A program made the translations under genes and the position numbers. Source: Saccharibacillus sp. JS10 (lineage in GTDB: Bacteria > Bacillota > Bacilli > Paenibacillales > Paenibacillaceae). From it: 64,000 nt of DNA. The stretch is taken from positions 372,001-436,000 of the forward strand of contig NZ_JANFNS010000004.1 of assembly GCF_024436065.1 (NCBI RefSeq). Reading direction: 5' to 3'. Below, in pieces: positions 52,414 to 61,725 of this stretch (position 1 is its first letter; each line of letters starts with the position of its first letter). The notes under the pieces are model-generated. The model saw nothing but the letters and a program-made list of their open reading frames with translations. It did not search any database and was not told the origin of the DNA.

Positions 52414-53967
52414 ATGGGGCGAAACGAAACGAACAAAACTGCGGTGATCGTAGGTGCAGGACCCGGAGGCTTGGCGGCGGCAATGCTGCTTGGCGCAAAG
52501 GGATACAAGGTCGACGTGTACGAAAAGCAAGAGGTTCCGGGAGGACGGTCGGGTCGTATCCGGCTTGGAGCGTACACCTTCGATCGGGGCGCTACGTTCG
52601 TAATGATGCCGCAACTGCTAGAAGAAATATTTGAGCAGTCGGGGCGTTCCGTACATGATTATGTAGAACTTCATAAGCTTGATCCACTGTACGGATTGTA
52701 TTTTGACCGAGGACAGACCGTATTAATGCCGTCTAGCGATAACGAAGAAACGGCAAAGCGTATCAAAGAGTTGTTCCCTGGAGAAGAAGCAGGATTTTAC
52801 CGCTTCATGACCGATGAGTCAGTTAAATATCAGCATGTTGAACCCCTACTTCGTAGACCGTTTAACGGGCTTGGCGATTATATGAAAAGCGATGCGATTA
52901 AAGCGCTACCGCATTTGAAAGTAACGGATACGGTTTACGGACAGTTATCGCGTTATTTCCAAGATGAACGATTGAAGTACGCTTTTACTTTTCAATCGAA
53001 ATACTTAGGGATGTCCGCTTGGAACTGCCCAGGGACATTTACCATTTTGTCGTACATGGAACATCGTTACGGTCTGGTGCATCCAAAAGGCGGGGTGGCC
53101 GCTTTATGGGACGCAATGAAGAAAGTCGCGGAAGAACACGGCGTTACTTTCCATATGGGAAGCCCGATTCAGAAAATCATGACGCAAGAAGGCGTAGCCA
53201 CAGGCGTTCAATTGCAAAATGGCGAAGTCCGGCAAGCAGATCATATCGTGATCGGATCGGATTTCTCGATGTCGATGAATCATCTGTTCGAACCGGGCGT
53301 TCTCAAAAAGTACACGCCGGAAAAGTTAGAAAAGAAAAAATATTCTTGTTCGACCGCGATGTTGTATTTGGGAATCGACGGCGAAGTTGATTTGCCGCAC
53401 CATTCGATTCATTTTGCCGACAACTACGAACAAAACGTCAAAGAAATTACGGAAACGTTGGTTTTATCCGAAGATCCTTCCATCTATGTGCATAACCCCT
53501 CCAGACTCGACCCGACGCTTGCGCCAGCCGGTAAATCTTCGTTGTATGTTCTCGTACCGATTCCGAATTTGAAAAGCGACACCGATTGGATCGGGCAACG
53601 CGAAGAGCTGAAAGAAAAGATGTTGAGTCGTTTGGAACAAATTCCGCAACTGCAAGATATTCGGGGTCGCATCGAAGAAGAAGCCTTTTTCACGCCGCAA
53701 GATTGGCAAGACACACTGGATGTCTATCAAGGCGCAACGTTCAACTTGGCGCATAACCTGGGTCAAATGATGGCACTTCGTCCGCATAACCGATTCGAAG
53801 AAGTCGAGCGAGTATGGTTGGTGGGCGGCGGAACCCATCCGGGTAGCGGATTACCAACGATTTTCGAATCGGCGCGAATTAGCGTGGATCTGATCGAAAA
53901 AGCAGATCGAAAGCATCGGAAAAGCCATGCCGAACCGAATCTTGATCCAGCAGGAGCCACGAAGTGA
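52414..53967 (+). CDS. crtN: Carotenoid desaturase (CrtN/CrtI family), first copy
   Basis: The 517-residue flavoenzyme has the FAD site VIVGAGPGGLAAAMLLGAKG and YEKQEVPGGRSGRI near the N-terminus and the C-terminal signature VWLVGGGTHPGSGLPTIFES. In Bacillales such enzymes dehydrogenate diapophytoene from CrtM to coloured diapolycopene or diaponeurosporene. ATG 52414 follows AAAGGTG; a GTG at 52405 lies within the ribosome site. It is the first gene of a five-gene carotenoid operon; its stop overlaps the next start (GTGA). Confidence 0.9.
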   Translation: MGRNETNKTAVIVGAGPGGLAAAMLLGAKGYKVDVYEKQEVPGGRSGRIRLGAYTFDRGATFVMMPQLLEEIFEQSGRSVHDYVELHKLDPLYGLYFDRGQTVLMPSSDNEETAKRIKELFPGEEAGFYRFMTDESVKYQHVEPLLRRPFNGLGDYMKSDAIKALPHLKVTDTVYGQLSRYFQDERLKYAFTFQSKYLGMSAWNCPGTFTILSYMEHRYGLVHPKGGVAALWDAMKKVAEEHGVTFHMGSPIQKIMTQEGVATGVQLQNGEVRQADHIVIGSDFSMSMNHLFEPGVLKKYTPEKLEKKKYSCSTAMLYLGIDGEVDLPHHSIHFADNYEQNVKEITETLVLSEDPSIYVHNPSRLDPTLAPAGKSSLYVLVPIPNLKSDTDWIGQREELKEKMLSRLEQIPQLQDIRGRIEEEAFFTPQDWQDTLDVYQGATFNLAHNLGQMMALRPHNRFEEVERVWLVGGGTHPGSGLPTIFESARISVDLIEKADRKHRKSHAEPNLDPAGATK

Positions 53968-55439
53968 GCGGCGGGCCGAAAGTTGCAATCGTAGGCGGCG
54001 GAATCGGCGGGCTGACCGCAGCACTGCTTCTGAGTCGTCAAGGTGCTGAGGTGACGCTGCTTGAAGGACGTGACCGACTGGGCGGGCGTATCGCATTCGA
54101 ACGAGACGAAGGCGATGTTCGCCGAATCGATCAAGGGCCGACGATTGTGTTATTGCCTGAGATGTTGCTATCGATTTTGGAAGAAGGCGGCGTGGAGCGA
54201 GACCGTATCCGATTGATCGAATCCGATCCGTTGTACCGGATTCATTATTCGGATGGTCGAGTGATGACGAAGCATCGTCGACCGGAGCGTCAAGCTGAAG
54301 AGATCGAACGTTTATTTCCCGGCGAATCGAAAAATTATTTGCGATATATGAACCGAATGCGTGAATTGTATCCGGGTGCGCAAAAAGCAGTGCTGGAGCG
54401 GACGTTCCCGCGCAAACGCGACTTTTTCACGCCGCGTCAAATTCGGATGTTAGGCAACTTGCAAGCGCATCGTAGTGTTCGCGGAGCGGCAGCGAATTAC
54501 TTTAAGCCCGATGAATTGATTGATGCGTATTCGCTGCAATCGCTATATATTGGAGGTCAACCGACCGGAACGCCCGGCGTATACTCGATTTTGCCGTATG
54601 CGGAGCATGAATTCGGAATTTGGATGATCGAAGGCGGCTATGCGCGTTTGCCGATCATTTTGGAAGAAGAATTGCGTAGTCGCGGCGTTGAAGTTCGTTT
54701 GAACACTCCCGTACAAAAGTTGACGGTGGAAGATGGACGCTGCAAAGGTATTGTCGTGGACGGCGTTCGCGAAGAATACGACGCTGTATTGTTTAATGGT
54801 GATTTCCCGGGTATTTTACCGCTGCTTGAAGGGCAACCGGAGAGTAAACGAAAAAAACCGTACCGCGCCTCCTCAGGATGCCTATTGCTTTATGTGGGAA
54901 CGTCAAAAAGATGGGAAGATCCGGCGGCGCATCAATTCTTTTTGCCGGATAGCTTAAGTGATGGTCTGCAAGCCGTGTTCGAACGAGGCATGATTCCAGC
55001 GAATCCTTCTTTCTATATATTTAATCCGGTTGTTTTGGATGAACATGCGGCGCCGGAAGGAGAAAGTGTTTTATACTTCTTGATTCCTTCCCCGGATGCT
55101 TCCCAAATCACTTGGTCAAAAGAAGGAAAGCGATTAGCGCGTAAAGTGCTGCAAGCTGCCGAAGATCGCGGGTTTTCAGGGCTGCGCGACAGTATCAAAT
55201 GGATCAAGATGCGTACGCCGGAAGATGCGCAAAAAGACGGCAACTATGTAGGCGGTAGCTTCGGAATCGCGCCAATTCTGGCGCAGTCCGGTCCTTATCG
55301 ACCGCAGCCGAAGCCTTTTAAAAGTATCGAAGGATTATACGCGGCAGGAGCTTCTGTTCATCCCGGGGGCGGGGTGCCGATAGTGATGCAGGGAGCGAGA
55401 ATGGCCGTGAATCAGCTTTTGAAGGAGTGGAGTCCATGA
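53964..55439 (+). CDS. Carotenoid desaturase/oxidase (CrtN/CrtP-like), second copy
   Basis: The 491-residue paralog has AIVGGGIGGLTAALLLSRQG and LEGRDRLGGRIAFE, and ends with LYAAGASVHPGGGVPIVMQG. A second CrtN-like gene in diapocarotenoid operons usually oxidises terminal methyl groups (CrtP/CrtNb) or extends desaturation. The order here cannot decide. The GTG start (53964) overlaps the crtN stop; a GCAGGAG site is inside crtN, so translation is coupled. Confidence 0.87.
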   Translation: MSGGPKVAIVGGGIGGLTAALLLSRQGAEVTLLEGRDRLGGRIAFERDEGDVRRIDQGPTIVLLPEMLLSILEEGGVERDRIRLIESDPLYRIHYSDGRVMTKHRRPERQAEEIERLFPGESKNYLRYMNRMRELYPGAQKAVLERTFPRKRDFFTPRQIRMLGNLQAHRSVRGAAANYFKPDELIDAYSLQSLYIGGQPTGTPGVYSILPYAEHEFGIWMIEGGYARLPIILEEELRSRGVEVRLNTPVQKLTVEDGRCKGIVVDGVREEYDAVLFNGDFPGILPLLEGQPESKRKKPYRASSGCLLLYVGTSKRWEDPAAHQFFLPDSLSDGLQAVFERGMIPANPSFYIFNPVVLDEHAAPEGESVLYFLIPSPDASQITWSKEGKRLARKVLQAAEDRGFSGLRDSIKWIKMRTPEDAQKDGNYVGGSFGIAPILAQSGPYRPQPKPFKSIEGLYAAGASVHPGGGVPIVMQGARMAVNQLLKEWSP

Positions 55440-56308
55440 ATGAACAGATTATGCAGCAATGTGAAGAAGCGATGCGACGGGGATCGTCTTCGTTTTACCA
55501 TGCGTTTCGAGATTTGCCTGAGCAAAGAAGAAATGCAGTTTATGTCATTTACGCGTTTTGCCGTCTGATCGACGATAGTGTGGACGAACCGGAAACTTCT
55601 CCTTTTACCATTCATGAACTTAGAGAACGATTTTTAGATTTGGACAAAGCGGAAGGGCATTTTATTTTTCCGGCGTTACGCTGGTTGTTTGTCCAGTTCC
55701 CGAATTTGAATCCTCAACCGTTTTTGAGTCAAATGGACGGTCAGTTGTTGGATTTGACGCTGCATCGTTACGAGACCATGGAGCAGCTTGAACATTACTG
55801 TTACCTGGTTGCCGGAACGGTAGGCGAGATGCTGCTGCCTGTACTGCGCGATGATCTGCATATCGAAGCGGCAGAAGCGGGAATCGCGCTTGGAAAAGGC
55901 ATGCAGATCGTCAATATCATTCGCGATGTGGGCGAAGATTTACGCAGAGGACGTCGGTACATTCCCGCGGAACTACTGCGTCGTCACGGTTATAACGAAG
56001 AAGAATTGGAGCGCGGTGTAATCGATGAGCGATTTGTCGCGATGATCAATGAACTCCATGATCGCGCGACCGAGTGGTTCAACAAAGGCGTGTCGAATTT
56101 GGATACGTATCCGCGCCGAAGCGGAATAGCCGTTGGTCTGGCGGCAGCTTTTTACGGAGCGATTTTCGATCAAGTACGCCGCAACGGCTACGATGTATTT
56201 ACACGCCGGGCGATTGTGCCGGACGAAGAAAAAGGCGTGCTGTTACTGAACGTTTTGGCGGCTTTCGGCGCAGTAGATGGTACGGCGGATAGTGCTGCGG
56301 TATCGTAA
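55436..56308 (+). CDS. crtM: Squalene/phytoene synthase family, probably diapophytoene synthase
   Basis: The 290-residue prenyl transferase has both aspartate-rich sites: YAFCRLIDDSVDE and NIIRDVGEDLRRGRRYIP. It condenses two C15 farnesyl (or C20 geranylgeranyl) diphosphates; with CrtN-type desaturases the C30 route is more likely. ATG 55436 overlaps the preceding TGA and has AAGGAG eight bases upstream. Confidence 0.9.
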   Translation: MNEQIMQQCEEAMRRGSSSFYHAFRDLPEQRRNAVYVIYAFCRLIDDSVDEPETSPFTIHELRERFLDLDKAEGHFIFPALRWLFVQFPNLNPQPFLSQMDGQLLDLTLHRYETMEQLEHYCYLVAGTVGEMLLPVLRDDLHIEAAEAGIALGKGMQIVNIIRDVGEDLRRGRRYIPAELLRRHGYNEEELERGVIDERFVAMINELHDRATEWFNKGVSNLDTYPRRSGIAVGLAAAFYGAIFDQVRRNGYDVFTRRAIVPDEEKGVLLLNVLAAFGAVDGTADSAAVS

Positions 56309-56439
56309 TTGAATGAATGGCACAGGGGAAAAGTAAGATCAAGCGCTGCGCGTGATGACGCGCAGCTTTCTTTTCGCAATCTTTCTCACGAAATTAACAC
56401 CGAATTGAATATCGGTTTCGAAAAAAGGAGGCATGCGCG

Positions 56440-57579
56440 TTGACTTTCACTTTGATTCTGACCGTCGTTTGCGTACTGCTGATCGCTCAGTTGATTTTTG
56501 TGATTCTAAATGCCAGAATATTGCCGGTTCCGGGTCGTCGAACCAAACCGATCGAAGGTAGACCGTTGGTATCGGTATTAATTCCTGCGCGTGACGAAGA
56601 ACGTAATATTGAAGACTGTGTGCGCCATGTATTGGCATCCGACGATTCGGAGTTTCGCCTTGAAGTCATCGTGTATGACGACGATTCCAGCGACGACACA
56701 AGTAGCATTGTCAGAGAAATCGCGATGGAAGATACACGCGTTGGCTTGATGCAAGGTGCAGAATTACCTGAAGGTTGGAAAGGTAAAACTTATGCGTGTC
56801 ATAGTCTTGCCGAACGTGCGTCAGGAAGTTGGTATTTGATGCTGGATGCCGATGTACGTATAGGTAAGCTTGCGATTCGAGATACCCTTCGTTCGGCGCA
56901 AAAGAAAAAAGCAGGTCTTGTGAGCGGCTTCCCGAAGCAAATTACGGTTACACCGATGGAGAAGCTTATTGTGCCGATGATGGAGTTTTTGATTTTGTGT
57001 CACCTCCCCATCCCTGCCATATCTCGTTCACGCGGCAAATTGTTTGCGGCTGCGCATGGAGCGTATATGTTGATTAAAAAATCGGCATATGAATCCGCAG
57101 GTGGGTACGAAGCGATTAAAGACGAAATGGTCGATGATATGGCAATGGCTCGCGCCGTCAAAAAAGCAGGCTACAAAATGTTATTAGTCGATATGGTTCG
57201 TTATGCCGAAATGCGAATGTATCATAGCGGAAAAGAAGTATGGAGCGGATTTAGTAAAAATGTATTCGCGGGGCTTGGCAAAAATTATGTGCTGCTGATT
57301 GGTCTACTTATTTGGTACGTTAGTCTATATTTGCTTCCGCCAATCGCCCTCGTGACGGGATTGCTCACCCATAATATTCATCTAACGGCATTTAGCATCG
57401 GTGCAATGCTGCTGGGGATGGCAATCAAAGCCGTATGCGATCTGCGAGGCGGATTTCCTTTTTGGCATGGGGTATGGGTTGCGGTGACGATCGCTTGTTC
57501 AGTCGCCATCGTGGTTTCTAGTGTGCTAGGTGGCTGGAACAACAAAGGTCATGAATGGAAAGGACGAAATTATCATTGA
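56440..57579 (+). CDS. Family 2 glycosyltransferase (CrtQ-like)
   Basis: The 379-residue protein has an N-terminal membrane helix (LILTVVCVLLIAQLIFVIL), a GT-A domain with VSVLIPARDEERNIEDCV, VYDDDSSDDT and LMLDADVRIG, a DEMVDDMAMARAVKKAGY acceptor region and three or four C-terminal helices. In staphyloxanthin-type pathways CrtQ glucosylates the carotenoid carboxylate. The TTG start 56440 follows AAAAAAGGAGG with eight-base spacing. A 131-bp gap separates it from crtM. Confidence 0.85.
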   Translation: MTFTLILTVVCVLLIAQLIFVILNARILPVPGRRTKPIEGRPLVSVLIPARDEERNIEDCVRHVLASDDSEFRLEVIVYDDDSSDDTSSIVREIAMEDTRVGLMQGAELPEGWKGKTYACHSLAERASGSWYLMLDADVRIGKLAIRDTLRSAQKKKAGLVSGFPKQITVTPMEKLIVPMMEFLILCHLPIPAISRSRGKLFAAAHGAYMLIKKSAYESAGGYEAIKDEMVDDMAMARAVKKAGYKMLLVDMVRYAEMRMYHSGKEVWSGFSKNVFAGLGKNYVLLIGLLIWYVSLYLLPPIALVTGLLTHNIHLTAFSIGAMLLGMAIKAVCDLRGGFPFWHGVWVAVTIACSVAIVVSSVLGGWNNKGHEWKGRNYH

Positions 57580-58625
57580 CAAATTCACAACAAGGTTCCG
57601 GTATCACAACTGGAGATCGCAAAAGCGAGCATGTGCGCTTATGTCTGGAAGAAGAAGTGTCAGGTGTGGGTGTGACAACAGGATTCGAACATTATCGTTT
57701 TCGTCATAATGCGCTGCCGGAGCTGAACTTCGAGGAGGTTGATTTGTCGTCAACCTTTGTTGGACGGTCGTTTAAAGCTCCGCTGCTGATTAGTTCGATG
57801 ACTGGCGGGAGTGTCGGCACTGGACGCATCAATGAGCGTTTGGCACAAGCCGCGCAATTACGCGGCTGGGCAATCGGTCTCGGGTCAATCCGTGCAGCCG
57901 TCGAACGCGAAGAGTTGGCAGCGACATTCAAAGTCCGTCATAAAGCACCGGATATTCCGGTGATTGCGAATTTGGGCGCGGTGCAATTGAATTATGGATT
58001 CGGCGCGGACGAATGTCGCCGAGCGGTCGAGATTGCAGAAGCCGATGCGCTCGTGCTTCATCTGAATAGTCTGCAAGAAGTGTTCCAACCGGAAGGGAAT
58101 ACGAACTTTAGCGATCTGTTGCCGAAGATCAAAAAATTATGCCAAGAGTTGGATGTGCCGGTCGGGATCAAAGAAGTCGGCTGGGGGATTGATGGCGATA
58201 CCGCGTTACGCCTTGCTGACGCCGGTATTCAGTTTATTGATGCAGCCGGAGCAGGCGGGACGTCGTGGAGTCAGGTCGAGAAGTTCCGCAGCTCCGATCC
58301 GATGCGCCGAACGGCTGCCGAAGCTTTTGCTAGCTGGGGAAACTCGACAGCGAATTGTATCGCGGAGATTCGCAGCGAATTGCCGGGAATGCTATTGATC
58401 GGCAGCGGCGGCTTGAAAAGCGGCGTCGATGCGGCGAAAGCGATCGCGCTTGGCGCAGATCTTGCCGGATTCGGACGGGCGCTGCTTGGCGCCGCTGTCG
58501 AGTCGGTAGAGCAAACGGCAGCTGTGATGGAGCAAGCCGAGTTCGAACTTCGCACAGTCATGTTCGGAGTCGGAGCGAGTTCTGTCGAAGAATTGCAACA
58601 AACGAAGCGTTTGGTTCGCCAATAA
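57555..58625 (+). CDS. fni: Type 2 isopentenyl-diphosphate delta-isomerase
   Basis: The 356-residue FMN enzyme has APLLISSMTGGSVGTGRINERLA, ANLGAVQLNYG, the LHLNSLQEVFQPEGNTNF block and GVGASSVEELQ near the end. It interconverts IPP and DMAPP, balancing prenyl precursor supply. It overlaps the glycosyltransferase gene by 25 bases, so carotenoid synthesis and precursor isomerisation are co-expressed. Confidence 0.93.
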   Translation: MERTKLSLTNSQQGSGITTGDRKSEHVRLCLEEEVSGVGVTTGFEHYRFRHNALPELNFEEVDLSSTFVGRSFKAPLLISSMTGGSVGTGRINERLAQAAQLRGWAIGLGSIRAAVEREELAATFKVRHKAPDIPVIANLGAVQLNYGFGADECRRAVEIAEADALVLHLNSLQEVFQPEGNTNFSDLLPKIKKLCQELDVPVGIKEVGWGIDGDTALRLADAGIQFIDAAGAGGTSWSQVEKFRSSDPMRRTAAEAFASWGNSTANCIAEIRSELPGMLLIGSGGLKSGVDAAKAIALGADLAGFGRALLGAAVESVEQTAAVMEQAEFELRTVMFGVGASSVEELQQTKRLVRQ

Positions 58626-58659
58626 AAAATCGATTTCAGATCATAAATCGTGAAACTTG

Positions 58660-58690
58660 AGAAGACTTGGACAAATCCGGTCTTCTTTTT
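58660..58690 (+). terminator. Terminator of the carotenoid operon
   Basis: GAAGAC pairs with GTCTTC around a 13-base loop, followed by TTTTTC. Confidence 0.75.
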
Positions 58691-58723
58691 CATTAATTCA
58701 AACTATGAGAGCGCGGCGAATAC

Positions 58724-58732
58724 TGTTATAAT
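58724..58732 (+). promoter_or_regulatory. Extended -10 promoter of ychF
   Basis: TGtTATAAT with a weak -35, about 100 bases before ychF. Confidence 0.55.
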
Positions 58733-58835
58733 AGAGTTTGTTTTGTTTCACACCATGTGTATGAAGGCATTAGGGTTGGCGCAATTTGGCGTTTGCCGTA
58801 ACCAGAACATAGATTAAGAGGAGTTGTATATTGTT

Positions 58836-59936
58836 ATGGCATTAAAAGCGGGTATCGTAGGTTTGCCGAACGTCGGTAAGTCCACATTGTTCAACGCAAT
58901 TACGCAAGCAGGCGCAGAGTCTGCCAACTATCCATTTTGTACGATCGATCCAAACGTGGGTATCGTAGAAGTTCCGGACGAACGTCTCGATAAATTGACC
59001 GAGATGGTTACACCGAAAAAAACCGTTCCAACTGCATTTGAATTCGTTGATATCGCAGGTCTGGTACGCGGCGCAAGTAAAGGCGAAGGTCTGGGTAACA
59101 AGTTCTTGGCGCATATTCGTGAAGTCGATGCGATCGTTCACGTGGTACGCTGCTTTGTGGATGAGAATATCACGCACGTGGATGGCAAAATCGATCCAGT
59201 CAGCGATATTCAGACGATCAACTTGGAGCTGATTCTTGCCGATATCGAAAGCGTCGACAAACGAATCGAACGCTCGAAAAAGAACATGAAAGGCGGCAAT
59301 AAACAGTACGCTCAGGAAATCGAAGTGCTGGAGAAGGTCAAAGAAGCATTGTATAACGACCAACCGGCTCGTAGTATCGATCTGACTGAAGACGAACAGC
59401 AATTGATTCGCGAATTGCATTTGTTGACGCTTAAGCCTGTTCTGTATGCAGCTAACGTCGCAGAAGACGAAATTGCAGACGTGGCTAACAATGCCTATGT
59501 GCAAAAAGTACGCGAGTTCGCACTTGCTGAAAATGCTGAAGTTGTGCCAATCAGCGCGAAGATCGAAGAAGATATTTCGGAGCTTGAAGGCGAAGACAAG
59601 CAGATGTTCCTCGAAGAACTGGGTATTCAAGAATCCGGTCTGAACCTGCTGATCAAAGCCGCTTACAAACTGCTCGGTCTGTACACGTACTTCACGGCAG
59701 GCGTGCAAGAAGTTCGCGCTTGGACGATTCGCCAAGGAACGAAAGCTCCGGGGGCAGCGGGTGTGATTCACTCGGACTTCGAACGTGGATTTATCCGTGC
59801 CGAAGTCGTGGGCTACGAAGATCTGGTGAATGCCGGTTCGATGAACGGCGCCAAAGAGCGCGGTCAACTTCGTTTGGAAGGTAAAGAATATATCGTAAAA
59901 GACGGCGATGTCATGCACTTCCGTTTCAACGTATAA
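58836..59936 (+). CDS. ychF: Redox-regulated ATPase YchF (Obg-related)
   Basis: The 366-residue P-loop protein begins with [19 protein letters not shown], has [19 protein letters not shown] (G3) and NVAEDE in place of the NKxD motif, explaining ATP rather than GTP preference in this family, and ends with a TGS domain. It binds ribosomes and takes part in stress responses. ATG 58836 is preferred to an upstream in-frame codon at 58824. A 358-residue ORF on the opposite strand is a shadow. Confidence 0.95.
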   Translation: MALKAGIVGLPNVGKSTLFNAITQAGAESANYPFCTIDPNVGIVEVPDERLDKLTEMVTPKKTVPTAFEFVDIAGLVRGASKGEGLGNKFLAHIREVDAIVHVVRCFVDENITHVDGKIDPVSDIQTINLELILADIESVDKRIERSKKNMKGGNKQYAQEIEVLEKVKEALYNDQPARSIDLTEDEQQLIRELHLLTLKPVLYAANVAEDEIADVANNAYVQKVREFALAENAEVVPISAKIEEDISELEGEDKQMFLEELGIQESGLNLLIKAAYKLLGLYTYFTAGVQEVRAWTIRQGTKAPGAAGVIHSDFERGFIRAEVVGYEDLVNAGSMNGAKERGQLRLEGKEYIVKDGDVMHFRFNV

Positions 59937-59959
59937 TTGATTTTTTGCAAAAGCGAACC

Positions 59960-59999
59960 AAAAAGCCGCTGTCTCTCATCTGGAGACAGCGGCTTTTTG
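59960..59999. terminator. Bidirectional terminator
   Basis: AAAAAGCCGCTGTCTC/GAGACAGCGGCTTTTT, a 16-bp perfect stem between ychF and the convergent cheX. Confidence 0.95.
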
Positions 60000-60020
60000 A
60001 CATGAACGAAAAATTTTCAC

Positions 60021-60482
60021 TTAACCTTCGAACGAAATCAGAACTTCGACCGGAACATCATTCGCAAGCAATTCCACGCTCAATACTTGCTTGGAACTCA
60101 TTTTCACCGAGATATCATCGCCAGAGAGCAGCGTAGGCGTGGAAATATCGATGCTGATTCCGAGACCTGCGAATTCGGTTGCCGCAGTAGCGGTCAACAT
60201 ATTCGACAATTCGGACAACGCACTGCGTGCCATATCGTCTAGTTGTTCGACAGGCATGCCCATCATCATTGTTGATGCAATCGTTTTGGCATGTTCCGTA
60301 TCGATTCGATACACAACATTCCCTTTCAATGCACCGACGATCCCGACCAAAATAATAACTCCCGAACAAGTTAGGTCTTGTCCTTTTACTCCAAGCCCGC
60401 CTTTTCGAGCGTCCGCGAAGCCAAGTTGCGGCATCACTTTCAGGAACGACTCGATAAAGGGGTTAACGTGTGCTACGTCCAT
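60021..60482 (-). CDS. cheX: CheX-type chemotaxis phosphatase
   Basis: The 153-residue protein has the CheC/CheX fold with one catalytic motif, ARSALSELSNMLTATAATEF (Glu-x-x-Asn). CheX dimers dephosphorylate CheY~P. ATG 60482 overlaps the end of the upstream receiver-CheX fusion gene by ten bases, so the two are co-translated. Confidence 0.88.
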   Translation of the reverse strand: MDVAHVNPFIESFLKVMPQLGFADARKGGLGVKGQDLTCSGVIILVGIVGALKGNVVYRIDTEHAKTIASTMMMGMPVEQLDDMARSALSELSNMLTATAATEFAGLGISIDISTPTLLSGDDISVKMSSKQVLSVELLANDVPVEVLISFEG

Positions 60483-61336
60483 TTATCTTCACCTCGTTTA
60501 AAGCCGACGTTCAAGAGCACTTCACCGTACTCGGTGTCTCCAACGGCGCTGACTGTTTTGAAAGTTGCTTGCGAAATCAACATTTTTTCTCCGTGCATAA
60601 TGGAAGGAGGCGCAAGGCGCAGACCGAAAGCTTTGTTTTTCTTATTCAAGATCGAACAAGCATTTCCGGCTACGATATTCGTGTACTCGGCAAGTACGGC
60701 TGTGATTTCGTTGGTGCTGGTTGGTTCTTTTTTCATCATAGCCGTAACCAGAGCATGTGCGGTTTCTTTGCTCAGATCGATCATTAACCGACCGGAGAAT
60801 TTACCGATGATTCCGACGATTACGGCGATGCCGCGCGATTCGAAATCGGATTTGAGTTCATGTTCGCCTTTGTACGTCAGCAATGTTTTGGTCATTCGAT
60901 TCAGACCGTCTTTCAAGGTTTCTTTGAACACTTCAACGTATTCGTCTTCTAATGATTTGAACATTTCGTCGTAAGCGACAACCCGTTGGATGGTACCCAG
61001 CAGATCTTCGGCATCGACAGGCTTTTGAATGTAACCGGAAACATGATTGTCTTTGGCTTCTTGCAAAATTTCGTCATCCATCATCGAGCTGATTACGATC
61101 ACTTTGATTCCCGGGTTGATCGCATGTACTGCGCGTGTGCATTCCAATCCATCTGTACCCGGCAGCGTCATGTCCATCGTTACGAGATCAGGCTGTGTAG
61201 CGGCAATCACTTCTTTGACTTCTTCTAACGTTCCAGCGTCACCTACGACGTCAAATCCGTTTTCTTCAAGAATGTTTCGAATAACCGCTATGGAAAAAGG
61301 CGAATCATCCACGATTACAACTCTTACTGCTGACAT
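60473..61336 (-). CDS. Response regulator: CheY receiver fused to CheX/CheC-like phosphatase domain
   Basis: The 287-residue protein has an N-terminal receiver (residues 1-120: VVIVDDSPFS with the acidic pair, LVTMDMTLPGTDG with the phosphoacceptor Asp, VISSMM, and IQKPVD with the lysine) and a C-terminal CheX-like domain (about 135-287) that keeps Glu-x-x-Asn in AVLAEYTNIVAGN. A receiver and a phosphatase of receivers in one chain suggests self-limiting signalling. It is followed by stand-alone cheX. Start ATG 61336 follows AAAGGACGGGG. Confidence 0.85.
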   Translation of the reverse strand: MSAVRVVIVDDSPFSIAVIRNILEENGFDVVGDAGTLEEVKEVIAATQPDLVTMDMTLPGTDGLECTRAVHAINPGIKVIVISSMMDDEILQEAKDNHVSGYIQKPVDAEDLLGTIQRVVAYDEMFKSLEDEYVEVFKETLKDGLNRMTKTLLTYKGEHELKSDFESRGIAVIVGIIGKFSGRLMIDLSKETAHALVTAMMKKEPTSTNEITAVLAEYTNIVAGNACSILNKKNKAFGLRLAPPSIMHGEKMLISQATFKTVSAVGDTEYGEVLLNVGFKRGEDKWT

Positions 61337-61529
61337 AAAACCCCGTCCTTTCTAATGCTGCGGATTCCGCGTTAGGATCAATAAGCTTACGCCGTCCCGC
61401 AGTCGGAAAACCCGTGCTGCATGATGGTCGGTGTATTGTACCTAATATCGACATAAAGTCGACAAAATTTGAGTGGTAAATATTAGCATCCGTTCGGATT
61501 TTTAGATAGTCAATATGAGAAAGTTATGC

Positions 61530-61642
61530 TATAATTAAGAGTCGTCGTACACGATGCGAACGGCTCTTTTTCTTATCTTTTTAATTGTCCTAAATCATGC
61601 AAAGGGAGGATCTATCTCATGTTGATCGGCGTGCATTTATAG
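61530..61642 (+). promoter_or_regulatory. prfA promoter, early hairpin and seven-codon leader ORF
   Basis: An extended -10 TGcTATAAT (TATAAT 61530-61535) is followed at once by a terminator-like hairpin GAGTCGT/ACGGCTC (61539-61566) with TTTTT. Downstream, a strong GGGAGG site precedes ATG 61619 and a seven-codon ORF ending TAG 61642 (MLIGVHL). No other plus-strand gene needs a terminator here, so attenuation of prfA-prmC is possible. The rest of the gap shows nothing further. Confidence 0.45.
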
Positions 61643-61725
61643 CGGGTATCAATCATAATAGACCTACTTTCGGTATGTCCCTATACTCAAACTTTAAACC
61701 AATTCCTATAAAGAGGTGATTGACC

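Noticed and set aside
58842-59918. 358-residue ORF antisense to ychF
   Set aside because: Aromatic-rich random composition and complete overlap with a strongly conserved gene.
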